DNA of 64,000 bases from Candidatus Termititenax sp. GTDB taxonomy: Bacteria; Margulisbacteria; Riflemargulisbacteria; GWF2-35-9; DYQY01. Positions 63,701 through 64,000 of this stretch are shown piece after piece. How positions within the stretch are numbered: position 1 is the stretch's first letter; each line of letters starts with the position of its first letter. Position numbers and translations under genes: made by a program. The notes beneath the pieces were generated by a model. The model was given only the letters and a program-made list of their open reading frames with translations, did no database searches and was not told the DNA's origin. The DNA is taken from contig DYQY01000006.1 in NCBI GenBank assembly GCA_020719045.1, positions 30,898-94,897 of the forward strand, written 5' to 3'.

Positions 63701-64000
63701 CACAAAACCATAATATTTATTATCTGCAAAATCATTCATGGAAATCCACACTTCGTTTACTCCTACAGATAACTGATTATTCCAACTAATACTCCAATTT
63801 TCTGTTACAAACAATAAACCAGTAGTGGCATTACTAAAGATAGTGTTACGAGATATGATTTCACCATTAACGCTTGTTATAACCTCTATTTCTTTTATAC
63901 CTGAAAGTCCTAATTCGTTAAAATCTATATCTATTGAGGTTATCCAACTAGGTTCGTTTATATACCAAACATTAAAAGTTGCCTCAGGAATATTCTTAGA
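30449..64000 (-). CDS. giant multi-domain Ig/fibronectin-like surface protein (partial, start outside window)
   Basis: One uninterrupted minus-strand frame runs from the right edge to a TAG at 30449-30451, over 11,100 codons. The last 60-odd codons at the window edge are also open and carry the same repeat style (ELGLSGIKEIEVITSVNGEI), so the true start is further right. The predicted mass exceeds 1.2 MDa. The sequence is a chain of beta-sandwich domains ending in D-N/R/K-A-G-N plus V-D-x-x-x-P-x motifs (for example SDNAGNT, VDTISPDF). Repeats occur in several length classes, with a helical insertion near 54090-55135, fibronectin-like units and a FlgD-type Ig domain at the C-terminus. Cysteine is rare. 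It is presumably secreted and acts as an adhesin, stalk or cell-cell contact fibre; neither the signal peptide nor any anchor is visible. Confidence 0.9.
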   Translation of the reverse strand, partial: SKNIPEATFNVWYINEPSWITSIDIDFNELGLSGIKEIEVITSVNGEIISRNTIFSNATTGLLFVTENWSISWNNQLSVGVNEVWISMNDFADNKYYGFVFYVKRDDGAPNVSNNIIKNESPFRSWVNVWSNESNYKLNAFAYETVLGSGLKEINYFTSANSGQYIATVRQTDQRPNSPITRVYPEDGWQINWNALTQGVNEIIISASDWAGQQTQDVLCEVWKDTVTPNFVSITRDSRFKMFLDGWLSEAIINILEGNTYKVVTINVADSHSGIYVINYEDKSWSVLIKTVSGSSLNVVATHNFEKGFFNSLGEGITTISFMVRDHANNSISSHNFDDGSYFIVRKDTISPSYGWRIIPTFNSWYKTPENIITFNMIIEDPVDLDKQNSLLSSISYRISVNGEAHKISWNMSVVSYDKLWAVSWSILDNGENDIYLNVADGVGNVLDTLIGTIRKDTIIPFYKMTAGGNYGQNSWYNSFEGGVITIGILISDNGGSLLDGYSWSLVTRNGSQPVVKEISLGINLTTKNIELRISFDELEQGTNNIWINISDNAGNTLEVAAFTLLIDTKNPVFTDVTFSYQNIWFKSSKDASFLSNVSITINDIGPALLATIQFLLSTGDKQEYFRSVNVLLPTDESVQTINSSAYFNWNWFKEGTTNVYIDVYDRANNNTSDLLFYIKKDSISPNISLGTNLGPKQGLVNSWNNLQWFENNSINIRELQVKVSDDASGSLIDDYMYWISGNTNTFITFNYRFSGGQWGLPYENVNSNLIDYGSSEFLNLNSAAFFNGTNDIYVVVSDNAGWVVTSDKVFRVFYDNVAPSFSLNNPTTGKGYDKWHMITPSWLSKTSVDMSDLEGSRMKSVTYSVYRYSDASIFTTNFVVDHLFISGLTIDWTALHNGTNDITIMIADGAGNITNNHLVTLLKDTISPTIAINYDRLNSYDTDIWYRLGNQPSFISSITACVFTDTGSSNISGIQYGVYNNNFNPNTQWHSITHSVMIESFTTWDIAWTNIHSGSNDIYVRVTDNAGWQVTSNLLFTIKYDDTAPSFSIPSERTFDTNWYRVAPGWLTNVTINIKEVGYSGIVTVSYKIVTSSIGPTVNISSNDVVLIEFSPTFSINWEDLREGTNDVWIIVSDRAGNVSSNKAFSIKKDSFIPSINTTSALSDIWYRNTPDWLGHNVESIATFNDNLSGINSVKFALRVSGNSAFYTGFYNIPTSTISLANDWTITWDIITNGISEIHVAITDNAGNTNSAIIATVKKDTLTPNFELGYLVNSKHTGWYSTFNNQWLATVSLNIFDQAGLSGIASISYRITATGVPVVIATSVNSVSYVSEWPLSFNNLSAGTNNIYIFVTDNAGNAIGRFAFEVKVDTGVPTYDSSSVENKVHKGVKEGQYWHLPEMYKQVTISFTDIGDSGIGDVYYWITTDISVGPDYVKSGKIRYPEVPPWAMQANDFYNGTNNVFLVISDRAGNTITTDKLFSVYRWESALTYNYTAYATYRYKNWHNSSTNDLIYNVLTTFKDISGISTLNVLQYGVSANGQPITWTIFASGVSRNEYSPTFSIQWEHLSEGTNDIFVSFNNSQRYQVTESYLFTFLKDSLAPSFNQLNPVDYSGFRFTTEGNKEWMEIVTVQFSDRGFSGLKDVGYTIESAYALLGTFVKTITSNPVTWSIEVSELRETINYIYSYLEDNAGNTSKNLMMIVSWDNIAPYSMYDYENEDNKPGYLLTKEQGPKVITFDAIRDQNSARNQSLSGVLGYYYVITQNETLQTIEIVNASFNFQQAGATECKVTININISNGTYYIYVRPIDNAGNLYDGLRLIYRLQVDSISPVFSTANKDVTLIKRSLSLLSWIPELVETDFKFFIKISDAGSGVSACYGMLTTNIEVDYSTFTERLVRDSTNKYEITSNLLTEAEPNFNQFSIRNEYQEFYWLLRVIDNAGNTADLKYYIYTIDVSTPNITTSDFTVEIRDRYSSQVIDKSKWFNNTRIEIIAGVSVSKDLEGEPPTGSLVDWRAKRYCLTREDTPAQALNGETSGFKYSIKPDLISSVSADVYNLWIKLRDNVANEWDWKNIAQLKYDGLKPESPSYIYGNNNYPYTRGDSGQITFSFGEAIDYGGSEISHYNFYVYKIDKSLKTTINTWLTATVNHAYTVAFNSDGVNECEFEPVVHIYDNAGNVTIKGGTPVLIDRSSPQAAINPKAVQRTDSSVKIVWQEPLDNPEGTNGSGIKGYRLAMYNYATEDTEFIGEPLGALRTSYDMITDTQLIYNVPIEIDFISKIWAIDYAGNESVTATVRQLPIDIKAPINPPIATTKDESLYSIYANDAIQGLPKPRAFKGGQEDFFHFIWMPGEDEGFGIYSYQYRWLKDNSSQTTGTTTDRTLNLSASVNGTYSLLLKSEDFAKNQATDWEEVYRYSVDFGSSGTSPTRPVSPVIETPLYTSKNSFSFTITSKDNKGAESYYRDINPAYPKYEVSVYKAHYVQPAFGSLSEGGDIVTLNFPTDNTDITIYNLSPNAQYFVKYRVQYGSSGDSISGWSYGSDYVFVDTQNPPTMDSPIIADGEVYVSKNNLKMVYLPKRDTNDDNSFFAGSGIEKYQVQRYVNGSVHNPYVEIPFGAINRVRDLYSTKDVSFPPKQLDEFSVKIRAIDRAGNFGAWSDTSNVCIYDSNAPTLDNIMVYAFVGEAPGSRYDYNNVSINGIVKGFNFRFSWDRPSDDSGVDGYEYYYGYYNLDGEVNTPSVAAYYYETGTLLANENQVVLLGGYPFGNIGLNLNPFNTRFKKEGLAENNTTFISGDVKYLCIKAIDKTGNKSATWKKIFQTKIDRYPPNKPVFTSPATNTVNSTGVTFSWTAVADQAGGAVSYYSLDIYMAKQSGGLENKLMITLNGTEYVSTDISEGRYCALVNAYDSFGNKIRQFELEDTGAYNVPGNQDFGKNPRTDFALLSQWFNVDKTSPATPSAPDKYLELYQGGISTTNVAQMKNIFKFIEENDVDGGTGGDFNLPNEIIRKVVAGENGDKYQDVYFQSNQSFSDLIINNWEQRIDPIVDYFKYGRLTSANMIAEFQAGGLLSTENGKGDYTYAELLVKLKDEMKYVRENPFISGGNIFRKSYYDDDINTEGSLVSLKNAIKNNGVINKQLFVDVITAEATEAGVTYDIPEFLAEEIVIAFSEDYLSSEEVSSPFYRIRDEVRDTKDAIQNIHFAGIIPFGVVSSKNIFEQSGVSIDELDALTKDMTAVGALLPAGDYSGWFIINGEYLYNNLVLSESKLSTTNLNILFNKITVDYKEIITSIVVSIDGQVDELRLNLGKFLREHDVENPSSFALVSKDFLNMDGYFVWKIRGYDDHSLGSGIAKVEIDVSPNQKNEDIIVCDAFTPTISASNFGLATLNVNSTIKLRVTDFAGNTSGWSGDGDYHDNIFIDENSPGRLVVHYFAEDILLPNREHSWSSNHPRKSLWNQGKNLSWYSYNEPPDHIYSTNNFLTKFSNRFVDFAILNDSEGNKNYALELNNFYKTTSAGISYKFDRTKPIPKQGVTTVVGVNSYLSSNLSILGTNYEYTDTKAPLKEYCYALVNLDNKEVDTKLIGGTGISIPITGNNGKRFRVEVSGINKADLEGDAIKSIDFAIDTVAPGNISRVWANSGVAVGGKYWGKSIPQSVFSWTPPEENEFGVSQYVVEISDGSYSSIAIVTASFLSLSDNSFINLTGEIRCKVKAVDYAGNESPWASSDFPLKIDSTPPSFKQGFTVNELNGIPHDVWQSVTNAVSFNFGQLATSFADDGDSGISQFEIYWGPELNRQYGAKISVGSQGYKPESVMPNLGQVQHHLRIRACDNAGNWTSMKTVYITKYDTFIHPVDSLWVLPFQDCINQIDGNSNSFSKSVDGRFYNGVTVDIIWPDYQEEAGISKFYIEIYATGNDISNAHEAVLIKTVTVDYGDPRLRHLINSVPVTKGYLYTCSLDTLSLNGVDVSSKNVYFYILIEDKIGNKSQPLVRSYMFWMDRNTPNAVFQPTLDNTGEDIGIVKTAQSLTWNWTNPYDPGGSGIACYYAYIAPFPEDGSKVTESVRITMNQVNSKNYYFSKPLTDNLYSFYIRVTDNAGNTGNISQGQSVLIDTIKPSLNLVLHSEYSANNARRTVGGIEYALVISNNVGIQVFMKDYSATQTGNVGSGIKKISFDLSERQENGSFLSMNSLSEYATYNLAGLTFNFAQDIVKRITSEAPSGLTINSFHSDQTINLAQFALISNDLVISNNWFSTTNIIYTTITMNQITFNVRERDQFYRLRLYAEDWAGNSATKDFYFYTDLNAPTLDKKFSGFVYLDSDYKFKVKNILGEQGHLNFGGENGYDTKQPEQNNDYKINHYASETNRMNVFPTGNSARYIYSAFDTLSAGLQHAWGIFPSQNYFPYVETVAGRWGRDFIVVSSSAKFYLRGFDESSEQLAFYQNTQDRFEKSWVNASNSLSNNESLSIKNVNGEPLQGAYYNMSTGRTTHDISFNLSLGGWDWARDLVQVSINGLEDGATLNLGAMDYGKNIDEIKFSHVYKSKPIELVTAQTQMEFLYMTSAGVPTQQTYASRYSINSEPWMDYQVQPWLVDGVIGTNTNDIRVSMQIVVSGEPYQLRAWNQRPIFFSNGSSVNAYSGLNAISSNMALPTHNNWSTAPILITYNYNSFYGYSTKNTTGTLITANRDRLSVNAQQYLSVNIPNMYGDRAISIVVPYYVDTRNPTVTLNSYYLYEKLLDLDIEKNLGALSATNNRIIISEQRITFDVPSTEFKSKIMPAFFGYKEMIYVNTLNALAKQNWVTANSVAFVGNITDNGGIGLPVNPFRYRVITSDTQGNKGASHQRWYDAWDSITANINVGINWIDLIWEDKARNYSGTSNAIVVYDANSPVISSISVKESWWKNENQRKLLFEKPYVSTWGIQPLMPNHSLVTTPTFYIDGHKGIRLYFTVHDDAYNEKVLSINSTNVYEFSFIRVLVSRNGQEVATLDIAFNNFGSLVSNNYGIYKVLASSPYDILTKRPSGDRFTTNNRQVTPFNYCFFVTRDSVISNNAIFGSTKDALFQFKLSIVDYAGNITTTDYSDMLWVNNVNPTASLIITVDVLPDTTYRSDGNSRLATASVLGAQLLNNELLAPVHCSSGDLQNRIYNSGVVSFSFRATMDSLIYAKPGAQFVCVWTTNDSYNNNGNVFYAYYGYATSNWGTINSSIIVTASFTFDVFNPKPGTIKVTMDTFVDGKGKYTSINTTTVITESTKIVRFYVSLADAAGNPVFPTASSKWSIITIDITPPELSGGLIFDIHSGNVLNKDKGLYIYYGQVTGNLPTVNNFQIASLNIFASVNSIVYVKTNQVSFNMAQFIDVDSGVPTNDKYLRTKVYATAITSNLAQNAYIEGSYGGSLLYTKNSKKSSTTVTLDIGVYLNKEYDKLYMVDNYYANNAGIITRNSFLVVRDTTPPTISAFSIRQSVSEDRNYLPATWNFYGSQNLVISWKATDDLAVKSGGWLTGADRKGIWFYELEYDHIDANNPTSGYIFSSRNTSIMNIDGVRESAQGFVPTISTSVTINWSDVMSHILEGKVTFSIYAWDYALNYAVTQMVLYLDTGNALENSIKQIIPVTDNTDGQMDGVAPSDAGGSGYFDQEEVSVVIHLTKDAYDVTQINTLTTPSHLPVEVFVATGSRQLRVSFNYVTASIGQMPPILDGSNKYFNTDYLTGNLENVAVFITVDLSEVVSLNSYQGPVTLSFKLVDGAGYLSSTANMTSRITVDLSPPTGSSLFVNSSDIFYNGEIYNNLFDVYGISSNTAFIITTNVGQTVEDFADSHSGLAGEAYWYKFIQKDFSDLALEQKVQSFDGWESYPRVRLSDKFTPELFVSENQLYQIVSSIRNKVGRVVINTKNYVFDTKAPTINSFYIEAAGSQLSAFQRSSLNFISNESVSVRWRVSDNAYDLLGDEIFNEKSQRPSFNGIYNYELFYNKNSSRITIDSGISLNVNYAYSRYNQSSYNLSVLYVSDNIREGSVSMTIFAQDFCGNIASQNSSYYFFDWSNTLNEQIKFFEKVTDNVANVTNYTGFELTPYQAALTVGYYDQTSVNIVIHLSLNAHDTTQLSYLTANHIPLVVYVATSDLQWKEVSSVNVMATYNKLPSIILVPNLAGVTISVTIDLKEYIGTSLYQGIVSLSFKIIDGAGNLSPTSNAILVTVDLTPPEQEFIFITENNNYFFVSTENSLLNYGISVNFAFHNTSNQLIISSSATDIHSSLKVTWNNYLIDKFSLSGGHIASWNTGWNNSPTVSIASFNSFGGASPNYYYVVHNYVANMAGVVNKSEPKYIVIDNVPPTSSLFEAKQQGGGSTYSSSSENFIQLSTINVRWIVSDNAYIASSNIFNNNNNLGIFSYELKYITSNKYVSIASSDLNPNTQNNFVISKEYLEGIGEHSITFSLIAIDFAGNIATFNIGPFIIDINNTLNAQIERYEAVTDNVKNLGVGGMLTINPYEASGMSGYYDQTTVDFIVHFTITANDRTQLSYLRIPHIPFEVFVSTANSEIFVPVSLDKVISTYSFTEDIFQTGNLRSLTVSVTVNLEEFVKETGYQGQTAIKLKVIDGAGNLSATSSMAFISTVDLSSPTTSVFGGVSFDVGFGYQGNASMFGHYGLSTNTVFISSNSTPKLKVLFVDSHSMLPTTFNQLVLLSRNLSTISTRNGTSELMSIASVNNVLSANSLYHLFTYAWNNVGAVSKGATFNVVFDSEIPVVQTPTLDIPDGATAYPKSDPLYVQVATSTIRYVASDNIITAGIFANNRQNTHFGIHHFDISYQDIIASGPKVFVLTNNIVSMDSGISPSSSKQLSRDFVLEFFNGKLISVNLDFYDFAYNMRTGTIGPLIFDSINTMNSQIAIINVSDNSNEDGLGGAPISINAGYYDSPTVTFILEFGSNANDITQLSYLTRNHIPIEICATINGSPYICTKTVVASYNLADMKSNRNMANNLAWLTVNVTFDMSEWIGREGQYQGPVSVSFLFVDGAGNLDSALVPENSIVITVDVTPPTGSAVFRASDYFFIATRDYTEYGIVDGTAFSRSTRNIRLSADFNDSHSGLPENKYYYQARRYPFNSLSISEDYKNLSWMSTYDIDIATGDGLVYTSLTPNSIYRIEYQVRNNVALVTSFDRWIVVDTIVPTVNEYYFSEQMAGDYMSSSTSSYYSLQPLTINWRASDNYYVDLAGQSFFGFATANHQGIYNAVIYFSKNSSRTNIITINHLDMVNQHVITTGYIENTIMQGIVTIGVDIIDFAGNVTTTYNVVWFDWSNTINLQIKDIIVTYDNISNLSVTDSHGYLFDDRTPSNSRYMVGVYDQPTINLQIVLTGDAGDITALSYLMYQHPIVAFVSFNNSIVTVSPEFVQVTYNIVGVQDLLNGRTIAGLTIDVTLDVQQTINVVDGYQGRFQLTFKFVDGVGMLSGYDKKNLIVTVDLSAPTSSATTPWNVGVTGVTNNSEGIPAGYERRLFSNTANFVITFSMFADSHSGLAENPYYLFATGNSVATRDGSGNLGVLGVFSNWQANNTFNLTSQGLYGVSSLDYDVISLDIVMKVNNSAGIVTWNQQRLYIDRVSPEITTFNRTARIDVDEDSYLPEEDNFYNKQAIWLTWDMFDNLGEDNNQLGIVPTAGIWYVELSWETSTTGAVSRGEIITKGMLFSGMEWFLSADDISDDIKQGAVTFTITVYDYAGNSAVNYMNLVFDWQNVPPTQGFGFIPDRTDNSSPKDGLIPYYGYFDQTTISFYITFDSVAEVTGISTKNILVQYATSNGYVTIDSGLYDYYITYNEVAYFQNQVGITVDIDFQNLLEYYSNNEFRGLAANLSFQLIDRAGVKRQERFETRITIDLNAPTVNHPAAFVFTLEDCDDNNQNGILPEFGFYDSSFIRAHVSYDSLVTSNGFADMDKRVFFRLFTLEGKSSSTWWDNSLKIANTNERDVSSVKRIALSDNASIVSFNAINNVITEDSYVYEAYIRDKAGHSYSTHIYVTYDATAPTIDPELYPLDGSKRISFVGIISIIPDVDSKGSRVNPLIGYYDNITLNLEIEIVNQGKWNSSFLNQSCSDNLSGFMDKPFFIRYSFFNPTQQVTFDSTNIPAGAFYSTFWNDVGSFYGGTGFMSGGNYNTHKAQLVLANNSSGNILVMISDKAGNATTINVARDSHIAKVDTVYVDMDAPSHPDFVFELIDTTDSKASGIVPDKGYFDERLISFSFSFSGVTDNGIAGLRENRFLIATFGYGADYTSPNYRWISNVSYNSSGLFKVSENYDDDDDMFGTQISTHSISIGDSIFNGIKLSEGIQTVWLGLADKAGNVQYASYSIVVDTITPNIVTFNINFATASITLRDNSLRVITGDTDSGDDGIHPYYGYFDDVSVDVMIVTISYWDANTRNNAYFVKSTGASVTGSIAYSYSQAGATYNFNGFVLTESEYGQVAVVFRDVYTTTGNQNLTVYISDRAGNVVTREIFVTVDITPPTGSAELVLSDDIDFEGTGINPINGFYRSATINFTISNNVVDSNSGLRDNRYLAAYYYKNLANPVVITRNFFNHSYLAVANSQEEILLSQNYGQTVNQLIDYVPSRNFEGAIVLYTAISNKAGGLLVVTKEVVIDRTPPSFSVYNDFLLELVQDDDSKDDGVPPIAGHYDSPTISVVFVTSNSLFDLSSGFRHNRFFVKTEHPSLNVMSFATFNYLTTNNSLIRYFDDAFDALGANSKGSHTPSIDGIFVTNDNKSRCYTIVGAIADRAGNFITREVKVTVDIIKPGDTGVTIYLDLIPGEDTDGNGVLPLDEWYDTNKVQFIITVSIGSLALADDFSGIREGGVYYFVTSNPNAQSNTQNTISVNLGDNSAFTITVDQIHSELSPNYIYVLVQDKAGNVKELRAEVFVDTTNPGGPFELTIEDDKDVSVGQVLPEAGWYNDNTLDFFWKRATDNIALRNDPYRIRINNGTWSDYMNQVVIKDYYVSEALFTINVQVQAVDKAGRSIVVSGTVLIDTQKPGTFDIYLDYNRYVTGSVVPLYDWYRDTGVDIYWKDVSDNRTLKTSPYQIRGIGEYGEFVSITRAYNVLLPEGYKDLFTLRTEKIWVRAVDKAGNYSEKYVSVNIDKTSPVNVTVKILSDNVNGYPTFDPYVEPDYVWYNQNSLSIEWTASDLGGIRPTNCYFARVEGEQVWTTINVANNVKATNNFYISSPTMSSRRVEFMALDNAGNAYTVYSNQFKVDIVPPSVNLFLIPDYAADGKQLLDGWYSTQNIAWSWIATDEGGLPPAAYRYAEVSNNMDWSPWQSAANCVITMSYGVPKEFVLEVRDIAGNSTRATKEVNIAPFASALISDNLFVSIDIFEAGLTNVFGVSADIDWFNTNTINVRVSHNFQEILSNNFLTRDAQFFVKIKALNISYFSNINTINNIYIPDTGVGGKTIDFGIRLANGMEISDKMVIYVDTITPDRLIIEAVQGTPIFDGVMPYYGWYNSPSASFKVLDKNDNVALKSKPLRYKINTGNWSELVSTELWGAALTSGNNTISVMLVDKAGNIASTSLTVVLDMYAPVFSTFAIVISPDVANGLGEVPIVDEYGIWYNKDIIYGYVTWSSTEVNDIALVTESIFIKGNKTSSYETIGFVDATSTFAIQVVPGRTHAVIFTAYVRDKAGNIIYTSANVFVNLDAPGLGGVFLVPDSANDGWFNPRTGYYDQTKVNFYWNKPDGILRNKPYQVRSSLTVNWTVPQNNADYNNYITTQGRQELIVKAIDKAGNISTFSTLVTVDIESPPTMNAFISPDIDSLMDGFEPIIGYYDSNAIIVTWEAVSDTDLDFYVLLTNDIHMQIPRQIDDSQKRSLGLLESVISLDNQGINTISVIAVDKAGNYSVKLLTVNVDTISPDFTVAVNELYFVNLTQDVFIVTISSLEQINRVSQSLFITMNLGNDGEIIKSYRLTANQLSPTVFVATLNAAISNVSDNRASLEINLVDNAGNVASEVFAGIEFRRNKPKDPIFNMRNPNNGSTRHTNTLTVSLDCEYSGDSTLSWNVTYNVDARPSENNPSLWGAFPSTFTIPLGAQGSKTVYLWSRNEAGINLNAVSSSIIYDTLPPTGNFEYSKWPTVNYGSFVFTIKTSEILATNPTVSIIFPEPENTKLVTDVKRINDLFYSAGYTFVESNVSGTITVDIGMVDLAGNISTRNIGKSTLWLENFYPNPALIRFSQINDVRRDRYINTLNSDLLFWIAVSYDETEDNNINQFKIEFNNSERPRSTSTGWRGFDPWSASRDVTDDIYGDGNITSWNIARLTIDYSDIIQLHGVNGQRFLTVNAYIWVRTDHGDISQYPSIWNLTVDISEPVDRISYNYLDETGNQRITFNISIDEVLTINKYWIDFAYDTFRTSKNFFIEPGTLNFILTADLTSADKSLHPVLRRQLVDLAGNTLNATTELQPKLYVVTINMATNTVNRRDEVLRLMDIIISPSTQVLLNSFSLDKIGDKQNLTVKKLYLKLNGQLIDSREFVGTGNIVFLFDQQNISVNSILSIYGDIRDSALDPFALRIVTSSFGLDVYHKVSSNVLTYTSNYFVIGNGWNVLHVYRESNEKVTSNIAYQKDKDVVLFTFAMNSYPYVTEISRMIFNRTSASDLSVGHLSNIRLYYEDESSGWNEVFDNGDGKWIDHVDAIIDQTNQTITFQDFRKMVTHKKVRVFVVGDIGINAEPSRSIALEFSTTSNLGVGALNVVNDSSMPLKSDRTEIGSYRQKMFITFTPVQGGEIHQGSSLKIGEIQISNDYYSTNLSQLNLRVSYNNFNLLGSSPFEVSTNVKLSGLANITEFGNDYDLVGLPFVSPYLINASPQAMNMAFNIASTAATGDIDIKIYPSDLSLLVAPGVILNMATINVGSFTIVDSSQPIISSGRMFNYVNRSDLVTFDIDCFVNDSQTDIQSIQAVLVRIVQGNEERVGTVNIGISQNITSSNRFELRGVTIDRTVFSNLSLVHGYTYRLKVKATSSKESQNFISSEFIMSFNVDLTPPKFSDSASLLLHQLVENEEGTTADIHRLSWPPALDSESGVGYYTIEYQRGTSQRWNYEATVNATGYIIANRERDLRYRYRISAINGARLTSDWLVSDYSRMSKARDIISNLSFYPNPVNAILNEKGTFYYELSEDSNVSIKIYDALGHFVKEMTFRAGDNGGRGNQPNKVEWDATDSIGRKVSKGGYFVVVSATSESSGTIGSVRLMVGVIH
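31080..32800 (-). other. non-repetitive region of the giant protein
   Basis: About 570 residues here lack the D-N-A-G-N repeat signature. The sequence is beta-rich (LTVKKLYLKLNGQLIDSREF, IYGDIRDSALDPFALRIVTS, FTPVQGGEIHQGSSLKIGEI) and resembles other all-beta surface modules with alternating hydrophobic strands. It is unlike the rest of the chain and may be a functional head or stem near the C-terminus. No specific family is recognised. Confidence 0.5.
34450..37400 (-). repeat. class 1 repeats of the giant gene (about 330 bp, GWYN type)
   Basis: At least nine units carry the motif G-W-Y-N or G-Y-Y-D followed by W and K-P-Y-x-x-R (for example LPEAGWYNDNTLDFFWKRAT, IFDGVMPYYGWYNSPSASFK). Motif positions fall near 37320, 36990, 36650, 36330, 35990, 35660, 35340, 35010 and 34710, an even spacing of about 330 bp (110 residues). 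Each unit ends with DKAGN and VDTxxP. The copies are diverged at the DNA level. Confidence 0.75.
37400..40500 (-). repeat. class 2 repeats of the giant gene (about 440 bp)
   Basis: Seven units carry an acidic G-I/V-x-P linker, G-Y/F-Y/F-D, an alternating strand and S-G-L/F-R-x-N-R-Y/F (for example DGIHPYYGYFDDVSVDVMIV, DDGVPPIAGHYDSPTISVVF). Motif positions are about 37690, 38120, 38545, 38935, 39430, 39935 and 40385, giving spacings of 390-505 bp. The acidic D/S/K-rich run before each G-x-x-P resembles calcium-binding loops (such as DSKDDG and GDTDSGDDG). Confidence 0.7.
40800..47300 (-). repeat. class 3 composite super-repeat of the giant gene (about 1,250 bp, six copies)
   Basis: Six copies of a larger unit are marked by G-Y-Y-D-Q-T followed by D-x-T-Q-L-S-Y-L-T-x-x-H-I-P-x-x-V-F-V-A (for example GYYDQTTVDFIVHF and TQLSYLTANHIPLVVYVATS). 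Marker positions are about 47160, 45825, 44586, 43350, 42068 and 40817, spaced 1,240-1,335 bp. Each unit also contains G-A-G-N-L-S, V-D-L-S-P-P-T, D-S-H-S-G-L and W-R-V/A-S-D-N segments, so it spans several Ig-like domains, about 420 residues. This is a higher-order duplication of a multi-domain block. Confidence 0.8.
54090..55135 (-). other. helical insertion domain inside the giant Ig chain
   Basis: About 350 residues break the beta-sandwich pattern with clearly helical, charged sequence: TTNVAQMKNIFKFIEENDVD, LLVKLKDEMKYVREN, GSLVSLKNAIKNNGVINKQL, EIVIAFSEDYLSSEEV and SIDELDALTKDMTAVGALLP. It contains a GDYSGWFIING step and ends before the next Ig-like unit (FVWKIRGYDDHSLGSGIAKV). It is flanked by fibronectin-like repeats on both sides. 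I recognise no enzyme motif; it may be a ligand-binding, hinge or catalytic module. Confidence 0.65.
58900..64000 (-). repeat. N-proximal repeats of the giant gene (about 340 bp)
   Basis: Fourteen or more units carry the pattern W-Y ... S-G-I-x-x-V-x-Y ... W-x-I-x-W-x-x-L-x-x-G-T-N-D-I-Y-V-x-V-x-D-N-A-G-N/W ... K-D-T-x-x-P-S-F. The D-N-A-G-N positions fall near 63380, 63010, 62680, 62335, 62005, 61610, 61275, 60930, 60590, 60265, 59930 and 59595, a mean spacing of about 340 bp (113 residues). The copies share protein motifs but not long identical DNA runs. The array continues past the window edge. Confidence 0.8.

Noticed and set aside
30449-64000. Assembly artefact joining several smaller genes
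   Set aside because: No stop, frameshift or long identical DNA repeat is seen over 33 kb, and the motif periods change smoothly. Read data would still be needed to exclude collapsed repeats.
1-64000. tRNA or rRNA genes
   Set aside because: I found no cloverleaf-like sequence with a GTTCGAATC-type T-loop and no rRNA-like conserved segments on either strand.

Overview
The window is AT-rich bacterial DNA using the standard code (TGA is a stop in many genes). Short gaps, 4-8 bp start/stop overlaps and long co-directional runs point to a compact genome. The gene set combines flagellar and chemotaxis genes (FliM, CheA, CheY, CheD), a partial Rnf complex, the block metK-rimO-pgsA-cinA-recA-rny-ymdB, a SpoIIE-type phosphatase with a STAS partner, bactofilin, dTDP-rhamnose synthesis and an enormous Ig-like surface protein. 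RNase Y, YmdB and the rimO-pgsA-cinA-recA order are typical of Firmicutes-like lineages and some candidate phyla. A motile anaerobe of a candidate phylum such as Margulisbacteria is my best guess, as inference only.

Layout. Positions 1-1520 are an accessory patch: the 3' end of a type V-A (Cas12a-type) CRISPR array, cut abruptly and joined to a gene remnant, then palindromic and inverted-repeat elements, then an intact ParD-like/RelE-like toxin-antitoxin pair. Positions 1527-5799 hold a three-gene minus-strand operon of unrecognised proteins. Positions 5904-7111 hold rnhA and rfbC. Positions 7112-10719 are a translationally coupled bactofilin-rnfE-rnfC-rnfD-rnfG run without rnfA or rnfB. Positions 10724-12670 carry a phosphohexomutase and a 5-formyl-THF cyclo-ligase. 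Positions 12767-17721 carry a ferredoxin, rpoD, cheA, cheY, a membrane protein and a threonylcarbamoyl-AMP synthase. Positions 17788-20363 hold a lone receiver protein facing a STAS/PP2C regulatory pair. Positions 20517-27351 are the metK to ymdB operon. On the minus strand from the right edge, a giant gene (more than 11,100 codons, start outside the window) leads into cysE, cheD, an HDOD gene and fliM.

The most striking object is the giant gene, which fills more than half the window. Its product is a chain of Ig/fibronectin-like domains arranged in at least three repeat classes: about 340 bp, about 440 bp, and a composite unit of about 1,250 bp. The chain is interrupted once by a helical, non-Ig stretch of about 350 residues and ends in a FlgD-like Ig domain. 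It is probably a secreted or surface-anchored fibre of well over 1 MDa, encoded directly upstream of motility genes.

Other points of interest are a rimO whose conserved N-terminus lies upstream of any ATG/GTG/TTG, a G7 tract at the fliM start codon, extended -10 promoters placed so that transcripts would be leaderless, and a CRISPR array truncated within a repeat.
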